Source: Branchiostoma lanceolatum
Taxonomy: Eukaryota > Chordata > Leptocardii > Amphioxiformes > Branchiostomatidae
Direction: 5' to 3'
Assembly: GCF_035083965.1 (NCBI RefSeq)
Contig: NC_089726.1
Location: 15,753,501 to 15,817,500 of the forward strand
Length of the DNA: 64,000 nucleotides
Below the pieces are notes generated by a model. The model was not told the DNA's origin. It saw only the letters and a program-made list of their open reading frames with translations, and searched no databases. The position numbers and the translations under genes are program-made. Positions 43,765 to 56,427 of the stretch are shown piece after piece (position 1 is the stretch's first letter; every line of letters begins with the position of its first letter).

Positions 43765-45027
43765 ATGCTACGTCTTCTCTTGTCCCTGGTCTTGGTGGGG
43801 GCTGCCTGGTGTGCACCCGGCATTGTCCCCAAGGCAGCATCCAACAAACTGTCTACAACTACTACCCAACCGCCAGGTAAAAGATCACGCTAATGTGTTA
43901 TTGTTGAAACACTTTTGTATCTATATTGAATCCTAGAATTTATTGTTCATAACATTGTTCCGTAGTTTTTGCAGGTTATAATTTAATGAAATTTGTATAG
44001 CTCACTGCGTGCACGTGATCCTATTATTATAAACAATGAAAAGTGAAAGAAATATACCCGTACATGAAAGTCATTTTCACACTAGCCAATAAATAAATAA
44101 AACTTACCACGCTCATAAAAGAAACGTGCCAAGAGCTATGAAGTTTTAGAATAGGCTTCTATGAATACGAAAAACCTTCATCATTTCTTCCTTTCTTTGA
44201 CCAATACGGTAACACCTATCAGCAAATTATTCAAATCAATTCATGTAAACAAGTCCTGGCGTCGGTGCAAAAAATAATTTCATAGATGGTAGGAGAAATA
44301 GATAACATCTCAAAGGTACATGTACTTTTTTCACCTTTAGGGTGCTTCTACGGAGGGAACTACTATCAGCCAGGCGAGGTTGTAGTTTCTGAGACAGGCT
44401 GCTGGGGGCGCACCTACACCTGTGAGACGTCTGGCATTCACGGCCACGGTATACCCGGAGAAAACTGTGAGTAACTCATGGACACAAACCAACACTGAAA
44501 ACAAACTATGTACGAAAAGACACAAGCCTTGAATAAACAACACATTTGATAAGTACACGTTATATTTAGAATGCTGTGAATATTAAATCGTAAAACTAGT
44601 ACACCGGCGAGTAAGGCGTATACGTAGCTTCTACCGTCTTTCATTTGGTATTCAATACGGTGAGATGTAATAATGAATGGGTCATTTGAACATAATGAAC
44701 CTTGCATTCGGAGGGACTTGTTGGTACATGTTTTGTTGTAACAAAGTTAACCTATTGACTGCCGTGTGTTTCCCATATTCATGTTCTCTGGTAGGCTGTA
44801 CACATGAAGGGCAGTACTATGATGACGGCGACATGTTCATCGACAGCGCCGGACGACTTTGTCGCTGTTTTGGTAACTCCGTCGAGTCGCCTGTCGCCGC
44901 ATATTGTGACCGTGCGTACCGTACATTATATTGCGTCAGAATGTCGACGTTTCAAAGATATGTTTCTTCTGAAACAAGTTTTAACTGTAACACAAAAATT
45001 GGACTTATCCAAGCAATCCTCCGCTGA
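43765..45027 (+). CDS. Small secreted VWC-like cysteine-rich protein, 3 exons, 156 aa
   Basis: Exons 43765-43876, 44341-44466 and 44795-45027 (471 nt), both introns phase 1 with GT-AG ends. Exon 1 encodes a clear signal peptide (LLLSLVLVGAAWC, cleavage likely near the AWC-AP bond) and a Thr-rich spacer. Exon 2 is one module A (CFYGGNYYQPGEVV...C) and exon 3 starts with module B (CTHEGQYYDDGDMF...CRCF...YC); the splice again splits the first Cys of a CC pair. It is therefore a one-pair paralogue of the protein at 1267-10596, on the same strand 33 kb away. After the last module Cys the frame runs about 40 more residues to a stop at 45025-45027; the end of this tail lies in one arm of an inverted repeat, so the natural C-terminus may be different (a GT at about 44909 could be an alternative donor). 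AATAAA occurs at 45516. Confidence 0.75.
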
Positions 45028-45113
45028 GATGACGTCACGTGACTCAGTGAGCAGTGGATCATAAGTTGCAGAAAGTTATGTATCAGAAATCACAGTTAAA
45101 ACTTGTTTCAGAA
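44967..45113. mobile_element. Inverted repeat with perfect 22-base arms over the end of the small cysteine-rich gene
   Basis: The 22 bases at 44967-44988 (TTCTGAAACAAG...) are exactly repeated in reverse complement at 45092-45113. Similarity is weaker just outside. The left arm is inside the last coding exon. The arrangement resembles a short MITE, but no target duplication was found. Confidence 0.7.
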
Positions 45114-45829
45114 TGATTTCTACCAACACAGGTGAAAGTTGAAGTCGTCTTTGTCATTGTTTGATTTCTGGATATCTTTAATTGAAAACAATAGAAAACA
45201 ATAATATAATGTCCTTCAAGATCTCTTGTCCTCCGAAATACTAATGTTACAACATTGCACGACCCGTGGTTGTTATTGGTCCTGTGGCATGGACTAGATT
45301 TCCATATCATAGTTGGAACGTTAGCATCCTTTCGCACCTAGATAACAACTTTAACCTATTTTGTGGTTGCACTCTTGGTGTAACGGTTTCATCCTCAAAT
45401 TTGATTGGTTACAGTTGGCAACGACGTCATCTCTGGGTGAGGAGAGTCAACAAACAGCAGTTGTGATGGGATTCATCGATCCAACATGGCGTCACAATAT
45501 TCTGAAACAATACCAAATAAACAAATAATTCTAGACGCTTCCTTGTGATTTTTCTGTCTCTTGTTCAGTCACGGAATTAAGAAAGTAGAACAAGCGAACA
45601 ATTCAATCTGAAAAATAATTTGTTTCAAATCTTCTACAGATAGCACTTTTTGTTTACACATAAAAAGAAAGTAATCATGCTCAAGCGATACGCTTAAATC
45701 AGACATGACTGAATATATTGTACAACAGAAGATATGAGACAAAATACGGAAAAAGATAATACACAACAAGGAAATAGGAAAAGGTCATAGGTCACCTTAC
45801 TTGCGCTGCACCTGCAAAAGCTATATGAG

Positions 45830-46210
45830 CTCGTTCCCAGGTCAGCTTGGTACCTCCTGAAAAGGACACGAACGCGGAAGTACGCTTGCCATTGTGAAAG
45901 TTTCCACCATATTGAATATTACCGCAGCGAACTGTTCCGAACTAGCTTCAGCGTCTACCTGGCATTCCTTAGACCTTATTTAAGATCAAGTACTGCTGTG
46001 GGGGACTTGAAAACGACCAGCTACATATTTTGGAAGAAGACCGACTTTGACAATATCAGGTTTGAAATCATTTTGCGTGGTCCCGTTATCATTGATGCGA
46101 AACCGTTCAATACTGTGGTATGAAACATAAGTACGGAGACTTTGATGGCAAATGAGGTGTAAGACGAGTGAAACATACTTCATATGCAAACTTTATGTCC
46201 CTTACGATCT
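45830..46210. repeat. Upstream flank shared by the two complete TRIM genes, copy 1
   Basis: This stretch (CGGAAGTACGCTTGCCA, GGCATTCCTTAGACCTT, CAAGTACTGCTGTG, ACGACCAGCTAC, GATGCGAAACCGTT) recurs in order at about 55330-55760 before the second TRIM gene, with many substitutions. It shows that the TRIM duplication included more than 1 kb of upstream DNA. Confidence 0.75.
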
Positions 46211-47281
46211 GTATTACGGAAACGCAATACCGTGAATGTTTAATTTTTGTTTGTTACCCTCACCAAGAGTGAGTACGCTACATACCTTCGCTAATGCTCT
46301 GTAATACCCAAAAGACAACATTTACACACAAATGTGCCCTTAAATTAAGTACTGAACTTCTGATTCTGGGCGTTATTGTGATGGGTGCTAAGCTATCAGG
46401 CTACTTAACTAAGATACATGCGGCCATAAGCACAATGTTCTACCATAATTCATGATTATTGAAACTAGTACCGACGCCATCGAAACTACACTGACCTTAC
46501 ATGACCTCATACGTCACTGGGTATGTTGTTGCTGAAACCTGATCAGCCGCGCGGCGGCGGGCTTTCATGTGACTAAGACAGTTTTGCGATCATGAGGTCA
46601 TGATCAGGGGAAATGAAACACAGTGAGATACGTCTCTTATTAGAGAATAAGAATTTGCCATGCTGATACCGTTAGATTGTTTACATACATGTAGGTGTCG
46701 AGGTTATGGGAATACTACCCTTGACTTCTAAACAATGCAACGGTACATTAGCTTTAAAGACCTCCAAGATGGTAGCCTCATCCTCCCCCACTTTTCCCAG
46801 CCATCGGTTTGGTTTGGTTGATCAAGATCTCCATTAGTGGTACAATCACTCTTCCTCCTAGAGTCCGTTTGCACGTGAAACGTTATATCCAAACCTACCA
46901 GTTCATTGAAATCTTTAATATAAGTATCGTTGTTTTCTAGTACGTGACCCCAGCGATACAACTGTTCGTAAGGCGTAAGACCATTAACTGCCACGAGAAT
47001 GGAGCACGCAATAGCAAAGCAAACTTTCGTGACATTATTACCACAGGGCATGCAAAGAAAAATGTCGTGCAACAATGTCACAAAGGAATGAACTATGCAC
47101 TCATTATCAAAAGACAGGTTTGAATGCAAACCAGGTAGAAATTTGCCATGCGAGGGGTATGTATATGGCAAGTCAAGTTTCCTAGATGAATAATGCAATG
47201 AGTTAAGTTCCAATTACGTCCGTTCTAAGTTATGCATGTTTTGACGGCGCTGTCCATCTTTTCTCTTGGAAGTGAGGCGAG

Positions 47282-50200
47282 ATGGAGTCCCTGGTTGAAG
47301 AACTGACCTGTCCGGTCTGTCTTGACCTGTACGAACAGCCAGTACTCCTACCCTGTGCACACAGCCTGTGTAAAAGGTGCGCTGGCGAAGTGTTTGCCTC
47401 CAGGAAGCCCTCTGCACCACCTCCCGGGCAAGGCATGGCACCCAAGGTAACGTAGAACCAACTACAGTTTACTCTCATAACAATACAACAGGATTTGCTA
47501 ATACAAAACCATCGGTAACTGCCAAAACCAGCCTCATCTTTTATACGAAGAAGTGAGAGGAAGCAGCACCCCATTGACTTTACTAAGTATTGTCATTACT
47601 ATATATGTTTTATCACTCTACCCATCAACGTTGTTGCTTATACCTCATAGTCTCCGCACGAGTGCCCCAGCTGCAGACATGAGTTCCAGCTTCCGAAAAT
47701 CGGAGCGGATGGACTGCGCAAAAACACTACACTGCAGAACATCGTCGACCGCTACCGGGAGTCAAAGAACAACACAGCGGCCCCCAAGGCGGTTCCTTGC
47801 GAGATGTGTGAAGAGCCGTCGAACGACGCCCTGAAGACCTGCCTGGTCTGCGACACCTCCTACTGTGAAGCGTGTTTGTCGAAATACCATCCCATGAAGG
47901 CAGGACTGGCCAGGCACACATTGGTTGAAGCATCAGCAGCAACTCCCAAAGTACTGATGTGCACTGAGCATCCACAGGAGAAGGTACGGTTAGCTTTTAG
48001 TATACGTAGCGATACATAAGGAGAGGGCCATGCAATCTACGGAGGATAAAAGCAAGATCTAGAATGTATCTTCAATTCCATTCCACCCGTTTCTCCTATT
48101 TGGCATTAGCTCTGTCGAAGATAGTGCTGCAACCGTTTCATTGTGTATGCCAAAAAGGGCTTTCAACGTTCTTCTAAGCTGTATCTATGCATGGTGACAC
48201 GGTCACATTTGCAGATAATCGATGTAAACATAATGTTGTGGTGTTTTCTCTCGTCAACAGTTTTAATGTAATATGTCTGTGTTATGTTTCCTTCAGGTGA
48301 ACATGTTCTGTGAGACAGACGAGTGTCTTGTCTGCTCACTTTGCAAACTGGTTGGAAAACACAAGGACCACGAAGTCGCCGCAGTGTCGGACACATTCCA
48401 ACAGAATAAGGTAATATAATAGAAAACGAAGTTGTTAAGAACATTTCAAGATATCATTTCTACAAAATATAGGCACAGATTGTCTCTGTTGTGGTAGTGA
48501 TTTGACATATCATTTATCACATAAACACCTGACCTATTCCGTTTCCTTTTTTATTTAATTTTTGTAGGAATCTATTAGCGGACGTGTTGCGGGACTGATT
48601 CAGAAAAACGCAGAAGTAGAGTGTTTCGTAGATAAGATCCAACAGACGATGTCCAAATCTGAGGTAAAGTTGTTTTCTTTCCCTATACGCCAACTGCTTG
48701 ATGATAGAGAAGACCTAGTGTCTCCATCAAGGATGCATTTTTTAAAACCTTATTCAAATATGAAATCTCACTAACCGTAAGTCACTTTTCAGCCCCCAGC
48801 CTAATTAACTGCTGCCCCGACTTTCATGCCTAGTACCCGCTTAGCTGATGGTTTTTCTCCGGAATTGCTGACATGTTTTGGTGGTGCATATCAGTAAGAT
48901 ACGATCTGACCACATTCACTTCACATATACCTTATCCATATCTCAATATTAATATAATAAGCACTTGACAAGATAACTACCTTTAAACACTATGTGCATC
49001 GCACAGACATCCTTTTTTAAGACAAATTTGGTATGTACGTATTCAGCAAAGACCACTCTACAACATCCCGTTGAGGCTATGTCTACTACTATAATAAGAA
49101 CAAATATTTTTCATAATATGTTAAAAAATTTGACAAAAATAGGCCATTGGAAATATTCATGAAGGCATAGCTAAGCACTGGAATCCTTCACAACAATGGT
49201 CTCAACGAGAGATTGTTGTGCAACATGTGTTCTTTCCATCCATGTTTTTTGTAAGTTGGAATGACATTATCTGAACATGCACCACTTGATCAAAAAATAG
49301 ACTACAAAATAAGGACTTTTGGCATCCCCAGATGTGAAATGTGATCTCTTTGTTATGATTTGTGAACAATATGGCCAATCAAGTTGTTGACACAGCACCC
49401 TCACAGTAGGAGAGCAGACTACCTGCGCAGAACAATGGCTTGTTCACGCTTGTTCACAGCTTTACCTGGCAGTGGCTTACCTGCCAGACACAGTATGGCT
49501 TGGTTTTAGAAATAATACATAAACATGGTCTCAATCATAGGTGGCGTATAAACAATCATTCTCTTTATGTTATCTCAAAGTTTTAAAGTACAACATACAT
49601 ACACATGCGGTTGCTAAGAAATTTTTTGCTATGTATGTCCAAACACTGGGACTTGGTCCATATGATAAAAGCTCTGAGACGTTGATGACCTCGCCCGATA
49701 CAACATTTCTCAGTCAGTGCAGAGAAACAAAACAGGAGGGGGGTGGCATTGCTCCCCTGGTTTGTTGGCATGTTTTTTCTCCAGCAAGTCCGTCTCTATT
49801 GATTCGAGTCTTGGATCCCCTTTTCATCAATTTGTGTAAAAACGTATCTTACGCAATTTGCAAGCAGCTACGGTTTTTAAGTCAAGGAAATCTCATTATT
49901 GCATTCTGTTTGGTACAAGATCGTAACGTTACACTACAGGTTTACACAACGGGAAGTGCAGTTTCTATCTCCTCTTGAACGCCAATCAACCCTGTTCAAT
50001 CTCGGGCAACTTTTATATGTTTTATATGTCTGGCTAAGTATTTCAAGTCATTTAAAACAACTGTTCGGTGTGAATCTATCAATTTATTTGACGTGTGTGT
50101 TTTACAGTCGATATGTGTATCTACCCAACTTCAACTTCAAGAGAAGTTAAATATGCTAGAAATAGTTTGTAGACACGGGAAAACGTTTTAAAATTGAACC

Positions 50201-53200
50201 CATTGTTGATTTCTTAGAATACACATCCTAGCTTGGTTTTCCAGACAGCCATATATGAAGCTCATTCACACTCCCCAGGGTGCCAGGTAGCAGCCTGGCC
50301 TGTCCAGCGGCACCCCACCTGAAAAGTTTTCACAGTAGGTGGAGAGGGGGTAATTATTGAACAATGGGGAAAATGTGTGAAAATTGCGGTCAAAGGTGGT
50401 TGCTATGTGTTGCTAGGGTAGCCAACGCCCATTTCAGCGAACTGCCAGAAAGTGACTTACGGTTAGTGAGATGCTACACAAATCTTTTTTTATTTGTTCA
50501 AAGCACTGATTAGTATACATTTCTTGGTCGTTTCTCAGTTTAAATCGTCTACCATAATGTGCACATAACATTCTAATACGTGTTGTTTTTTGATGCAGCA
50601 AAATTGTGCTGACATTAAAGGGCAAGTGGAAGCGTTCGCCCAAACCCTGGTTGCCGCCATCATGAAGAGGAAAAGCGTGCTCCAGACAAAGGTTGACGTA
50701 GAGAAAGACCAGAAGCTGAAGACGCTGGGGCAGCAGCTCGGCCAGTGGGCAGACACCGGGACGGGCATCTCAGCTGCTATTACAGAGGCTGAAGCACTTC
50801 TGAATGAAGAGGACCCCATCACCTTTCTTCAGGTATGATAGCACTACTGACTTCCTATCGCTAGTTTTTACAGTGCCATTGCGTACACCAATTGCTTACA
50901 AAGCATTACACGGTAAAATAAGCTTGGGGTCTGTATTCAGGGTACTCAGCTCAGGGTTTTAAAAAGAGTGCAATGTAATTTCATGGTGACGTGTGGGGGA
51001 AATGTTATTTCTTTACATGATTTATAATGGTCACAGTTACTGTAACCGTCGAAAAGGATTGATATAGGGGATAGTCTCAGCTCAGATGTACTATGGTGTA
51101 TTTTGTGACTTAATTGTTACCAGTTAAACTGGTAACAATTAAGTCACAAAATACACTATAGTACATCTGAGCTGAGACTATCCCCTATATCAATCCTTTT
51201 CGACTGTTACATTTGAAGTTATTATACGAGCTTGCATGCAAAAACACCGTCTGAAATGCTTTCCTCCAATGAAGATATTTACATGTTTGTATTTTTCTTT
51301 TATCTTCTAGACATCTAAGACGGTGGTAGACAGGTAAGATACTTCACTGATTATACGGTAAATGACATATGACCATATTGAATACACTGTACCAGTTACC
51401 AATTTACAGTTGTCATATGACATATCAAGAGTTTTGATCCCATTAAAAGATACAAGGTTAATTTATGTATATCATCGTCTTTTCATCTGTTGCCATTGTT
51501 GGTTAATACAAATTGATGACAACAAATCGCCAAATACTGTAATTGTATTTCACACCTAACATGAACAAAAAATGACCTGTATTGCCAGAATCGCTGCCTT
51601 CGAATCCTTGGAGGAACGTAAGTTGAACACCACTGACAATTTCGTCCACAACACCCTTCTGGTCTCCGACCTGGAACAAAAGGTGTCGTCCCTGGACTTT
51701 CTGCAAGGTTCGTTCTGTCGATTTGCATTGACCAACGCTACTATATCTTGTCTTTTGTTTTAACTGAACAAGCTTAAGTCACTGTGATCAAAATGTATCT
51801 TTGTAATGCATTGCGTACACACGCATATAGAATGGATACTTGATGTGTAATTAGCTGAAGTCGCATGCTAATAATATAAAAAGGTGGAGTTAATTATAAG
51901 CTGTAAACAAGATTGTTGCTTGAACTTCATCTACATGGTTAGAATGGATTTGATGATATAAACATATCATAATTAAGCAGAATTGCAGTCAACAAAAGTT
52001 GGGATAATAGAAATTCCACCACAACCGTGAAGACTGGTGGTTAACGTTGTTACTTTACTTAACTTACACTAGCAGAGACACTTTTCCAACTATTCAGCCC
52101 CAGAAGCGCCAAAGATTCTGACCGACAAGTGCACGGCTGGTCGTGACCACATCACCGTCTGCTGGGCTGCAGGAGGAACCACGCCAGTCGACAAATACAA
52201 CATCTGGTACGGAAAGGAGAATCAGAAAGAGTGGCAAGGGTCGTTTTCCTCCGCCAACTACTCCATCAAAGTGCCGGATTTGGAAGGGAACACGGCTTAT
52301 ATAGTTTGTGTTATGGCGATCAATGCAGCAGGAAACGCTGAATCCAAAATTGTGAACATCAAAACAAAACGTGGTGGTAAGTTATGTTTTTTTCTGTTGG
52401 ACACTGAAGCTATGTGTAACAATTAGTACATCGGTGACTAACATTTCTCAATTGGCTCCAAATGGGTCGGTATTAAAAAAGGTCACAACCATTACCATGT
52501 ATCTTAATGTAGCCATAGGTTACCGGTCATCAACTTAAACGTATCCCAATGTTGTCATAGGCGTTAATGATACTATCTATACATTACTAATTCATAATGT
52601 GTAAGATCTATCCATACTGTGTCTCATCATACTTTGTCTCATGAATATTCAACTGCCCTCGTGAACCAAATAATTGACATTACATTTTGTTTATTTGACT
52701 GATTGCCATCTAAGTCAGTAGTTCGTTTGACAATAAGTTGAAATAATCACTTTGTCCAGAGCTTGGCACAACATTATCCCCCACCCAAATATACACCGAA
52801 ATGATTAACTTTAAACATCATCATAGATGATAGAGGCATGCGAGTCTTATCTATACAGAACAGATGACGTAAAAATCGCTTGGTGATGTTGACCTTTTTT
52901 TTTATTTTTATGATCATCTCATGTCAGGTCAGCTGCAGTTCAAACTTGACAGTGGGACATCTCAAGCTTCAATGGTCGTGGCCGATGATGGCTTGTCTGT
53001 CACGTGTTCTCGACTGAGCGTTAGTCAAGCGTTTAGTTCCAACCAAGCTCGAGGCTTCAGTCAAGCATTCTCAGGCGTCTACCAACCACCCCAAGGCTTC
53101 AGTCAAGCATTCTCAGGCGTCTACCAACCACCCCAAGGCTACAACCAACCACTTACAGGCGTGTTGGGTAATGTTGCTATTGATAAGGGACGACACTATT

Positions 53201-53640
53201 GGGAGGTAGATGTGAAAGGGAGCACTGATTTTGGGTTGGGTGTAGCCTATCCTCGTGATAAGCAATCCATGGGACCAAGGGGACCGTTCATGGGCTCATA
53301 TCAAAACCAACAATACATGATGTATGCTTCCCTTTATCAGGAAGGGCGTAACGGTGAGAAAACTTACAAAATTTCTCGTGTTGGGATGGACGGGAGTGTT
53401 AGTCAGTCTCCACGTGGGGCTATGGCTAATCAGCTTTTTGGGCAAAGGGTTACTCAGCATAACCAACCTTCGCATAAGCACTTGACAAAAGTAGGTATCG
53501 TACTTGACTACGATGGTGGTTCTATCTCGTATTATGACCAGAACCACAGCCTCATTACGTCACAAACTCAACAGTTTTCCCAGCCGGTATATCCCTGTCT
53601 GATTGTCAAGGATCAGGGAGGCACCCTCAGCCTGGTGTAG
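47282..53640 (+). CDS. TRIM protein A: RING, two B-boxes, coiled coil/COS, FN3, SPRY; 9 exons, 691 aa
   Basis: Likely E3 ubiquitin ligase of the MID/TRIM9-type (class C-I). Exons: 47282-47446, 47651-47983, 48297-48410, 48568-48663, 50599-50832, 51311-51333, 51589-51707, 52098-52376, 52928-53640; 2076 nt, phases 0,0,0,0,0,2,1,1. [32 protein letters not shown], then CPSC at 60-63 across the first intron. B-box 1 about 95-145 (CEMC...[12 protein letters not shown]), B-box 2 about 155-200 (MCTEHPQEK...[13 protein letters not shown]). Coiled coil about 205-315, COS-like region to 361 ([14 protein letters not shown]), FN3 about 362-454, SPRY about 455-691 ([26 protein letters not shown]). Exon 6 has only 23 bases. 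The SPRY start carries a 42-base repeat. The stop replaces a Gln codon of paralogue B, so the last ten residues are missing. Confidence 0.94.
48664..50598 (+). other. Large intron 4 of TRIM A
   Basis: This 1.9 kb intron is much longer than its counterpart in TRIM B (about 250 bases), so DNA was gained here. A 145-codon open frame (49541-49978) has no recognisable domain and no family in TRIM B; I regard it as chance. No named repeat was identified. Confidence 0.6.
51042..51210. mobile_element. Near-perfect 169-base palindrome in TRIM A intron 5
   Basis: Left arm (CGAAAAGGATTGATATAGGG, ATAGTCTCAGCTCAGATG, GTTACCAGTT) is followed at once by its reverse complement with a few mismatches, the centre being near 51126. 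There is almost no loop. It is probably a foldback MITE; no matching copy was seen in TRIM B. Confidence 0.85.
53053..53136 (+). repeat. Coding 42-base tandem repeat at the start of the TRIM A SPRY domain
   Basis: Two identical copies of 42 bases, each encoding [14 protein letters not shown], followed by a diverged partial third unit (GYNQPLTGV). The corresponding part of TRIM B is a different, Arg-rich sequence ([13 protein letters not shown]). The exact identity suggests recent duplication by slippage or unequal crossing-over. Confidence 0.95.
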
Positions 53641-56427
53641 GACTGTGATTAGCCCGAAGGTTTGGAGTAATTTACATTGGTAGCGAGTGATGGGTTTACC
53701 ACAGTGTGCTATGTCCTCCGTCCACATTCTATAGTTGAATTCATCTGGTAATGTATCTCTATCCCCTAACTTTAAAAATTTGATACACTTCAATATGTGA
53801 AAACAGAATTTCGAACAAAATGTGTTTTGTGAAGAGGGATCTTTACTGCACATGCATATCACTTTATTGTGATTTCTTGTTATTGTGTGACAGTTTGGGA
53901 AATTCTTATAAAGTATCATGCCATTTGCTTAAGCTGTGAACCTTTGATTTGTTAACTTCTTGCATTCCACAGATCTTTTTAGAATATCTTTTTAACTGTT
54001 TGTTGTATTTTTTTGTTCCCATTGTAGATTGATGCATTTTTCTTAATGTTGATTTAGTCCTGTAGAGCAGATTGCATAGGGTTTGAATAATGGCTACATT
54101 CCTGGTGGAGCACCCCATATAGGGTTTAGGTGTTGTCCTCTTATATATTGTAGATCTAGTGATACTACTGTTACAGAATCAATGTCTTGCTAGAATTGCT
54201 TCTGTAGCAGAATTAAACTAATTCATATCGTTCATCACAATGAGGAAATGGGACGACACAGCATGGAAGACATAGATTGTTTACTCATTGGCAAAGACTG
54301 GTGTTGTTCCGTCGAAAATATGGGTCCCATTTTCATATTGTGTAGGAAGTTACAGTTTGCTACTGCTACAACGTGCTACATGGTTTATCTTGGTCGATCG
54401 ATCGGGGTTATGATTTTACCAATACACAACATCATTGGTCCGCTCTCATGTTAGTATTTGTGTATTACTAAATCAAGTCAGCTTTGAGGCTTTGTTTGCT
54501 AATCGTTGACGTTACAATCCTTAGTACCATGGTGGGCTAACTTAAGTATGATAATATGCTGTATAAACAGATTTGTCATTAAATCCTATATATCTACATT
54601 GAACCGTCTGTTTTTTTTTATTTTGTGCTTGTTACTTTTTTTACTCCTCCAGTTGGTGCAAGCCTACAATTTAAACGTTAACAGAAAACTTTGAAATATG
54701 ATAATATGATTAAAATCTTTTGAATATTATCAGCTATAAGTAGTGGTGTGTATGATTACGTAAGTACTATTGGCATTAGTTCACATTAATTTTTTCGGTA
54801 CGGGGTAAAAATGAATGAATACCCCCTTCATATTAAGATGAGCTACCGCATCCAAAATGTGTTGTGTTCTGAAACAATTATGATACAATGAACGACTGAA
54901 ACAGTACGAAAGATTGTGGTAAAACGTTAAGAGGAAGATTGGAAATCTTTTTTTTACAACTGATACAAGAAATATTTCTAGTTTTCTCATATCGATAAAA
55001 CTTTTGAAAAGTAATTCGTGATAAGATTTTGTAATGACAGAGTTACTCCTTTGAAGCTTCATCACATTTTGTATTAGAATGGGATCATGGAGCATGAAAA
55101 CTCTCAAACGTTGAGTATTTATGTCTTTTATGAAAGGTTACATATAATACCAACAAACTAGTTTCTGCGCTACAGTATTGCACAAGAGGTCGATTTTCCC
55201 GATTTGAATATACCGCGCTCACGACCCATCATCCCTTGCAAAACCTCAGCGCGGAGCCTCGCTTTCGCGATCAGGAAGGGCTTCTTTTTCATACCCGTCT
55301 ATGTTTGATACCATGATACCGCCCCTGAATTGGACAGACGCGGAAGTTCGCTTGCCAGTCTGATTGAGGGTTTCCACCTTTACCACAACGAGCTTACTTC
55401 AACGCTTGCGTGACATTCCTTAGACCTTTAAGACAAGTACTGCTGTGTGTAGGACTTACAAACGACCAGCTACGACTCTTGGAAGAAGATCAACCGTGGC
55501 AGGCTCAGGTTAGACGTCACTTCGCCCGGTTCTGTTTTCATTGATGCGAAACCGTTGCACCTAAATACTGTCGATATGTGTAAGTTTAAGTACGAAGGGT
55601 AAACTGTGCCACAGAAGCACTGCACATGGGATGTTTCCTTTTTGTTTGTCTTTAACCTCAGCAAGATTGAATGCGCTCCAGACCTTTGTTAATGTAACGT
55701 AATATCTTACTCATCCAAATGTGCCCTAAAATCAAGTATTGGACTTTTGATTCAGAGTGTTACTGTTTACGACTAAGCTACCACACTACTATATGATCAT
55801 GAGTACAATTTGCCACCATTACTCATGGTTGAAATGAGTGTCAACGCCATCGAAAGTAAACTACACCTTGACCAAATGACCTTACACGTCACTTGAAATG
55901 TTATTTGTGAAACCCAGTCAGGTGCACAGGTGCGGCTGGCTTTCATGACCCCCCAACCCCAACCCCACCCACACACCTGCGGTACACTACACAGTGCAAC
56001 TAACTAGGCAGTGTAAATAGGCATTAAGAACGGTAATAGTTTTACAAATTACCCACTTGGCAAAGAAATAGAGCTGTTTTCAAACGCTACTATAGTTACG
56101 ACAACCAAGTAAACCAAACCCTGACCACATGACCTTACGCGCCGCTGGGAATGTTGTTGATGAAATCTGATCAGGTGCACCGAGCGGGGAGGGGGCTTTC
56201 ATATCACCGCCAAACAACACACACCTGAACTACAGTACAACTTACAGGCATTAGAAACGTGGCGGATGTGGCTAGGAAGGAGAGAGTAGGTTTCCTTGTA
56301 TTGTTGTCCAAGGATGACATGTTGGAGCAGTGTAATGAGTTTCTAATGCGTTCGCATCCGAAGTTATGTAGGTTTTGATGCATACTATTATTCTCTTCTC
56401 TTGAAGTGTAGGGGCCAGTAAAGTAAG
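53641..56427. other. TRIM A 3' region and TRIM A-B spacer
   Basis: After the TRIM A stop, 30 bases still align with the last codons of TRIM B. The rest holds no gene that I recognise; 55330-55760 is the second copy of the upstream flank described at 45830-46210. No strong AATAAA was found close to the stop. Confidence 0.55.

Noticed and set aside
46728-47213. 161-codon minus-strand frame before TRIM A
   Set aside because: No domain recognised, no equivalent before TRIM B or C, and it overlaps the likely TRIM A promoter.
49541-49978. 145-codon plus-strand frame in TRIM A intron 4
   Set aside because: No domain, no counterpart in TRIM B, no splice phase that would add it to the TRIM protein.
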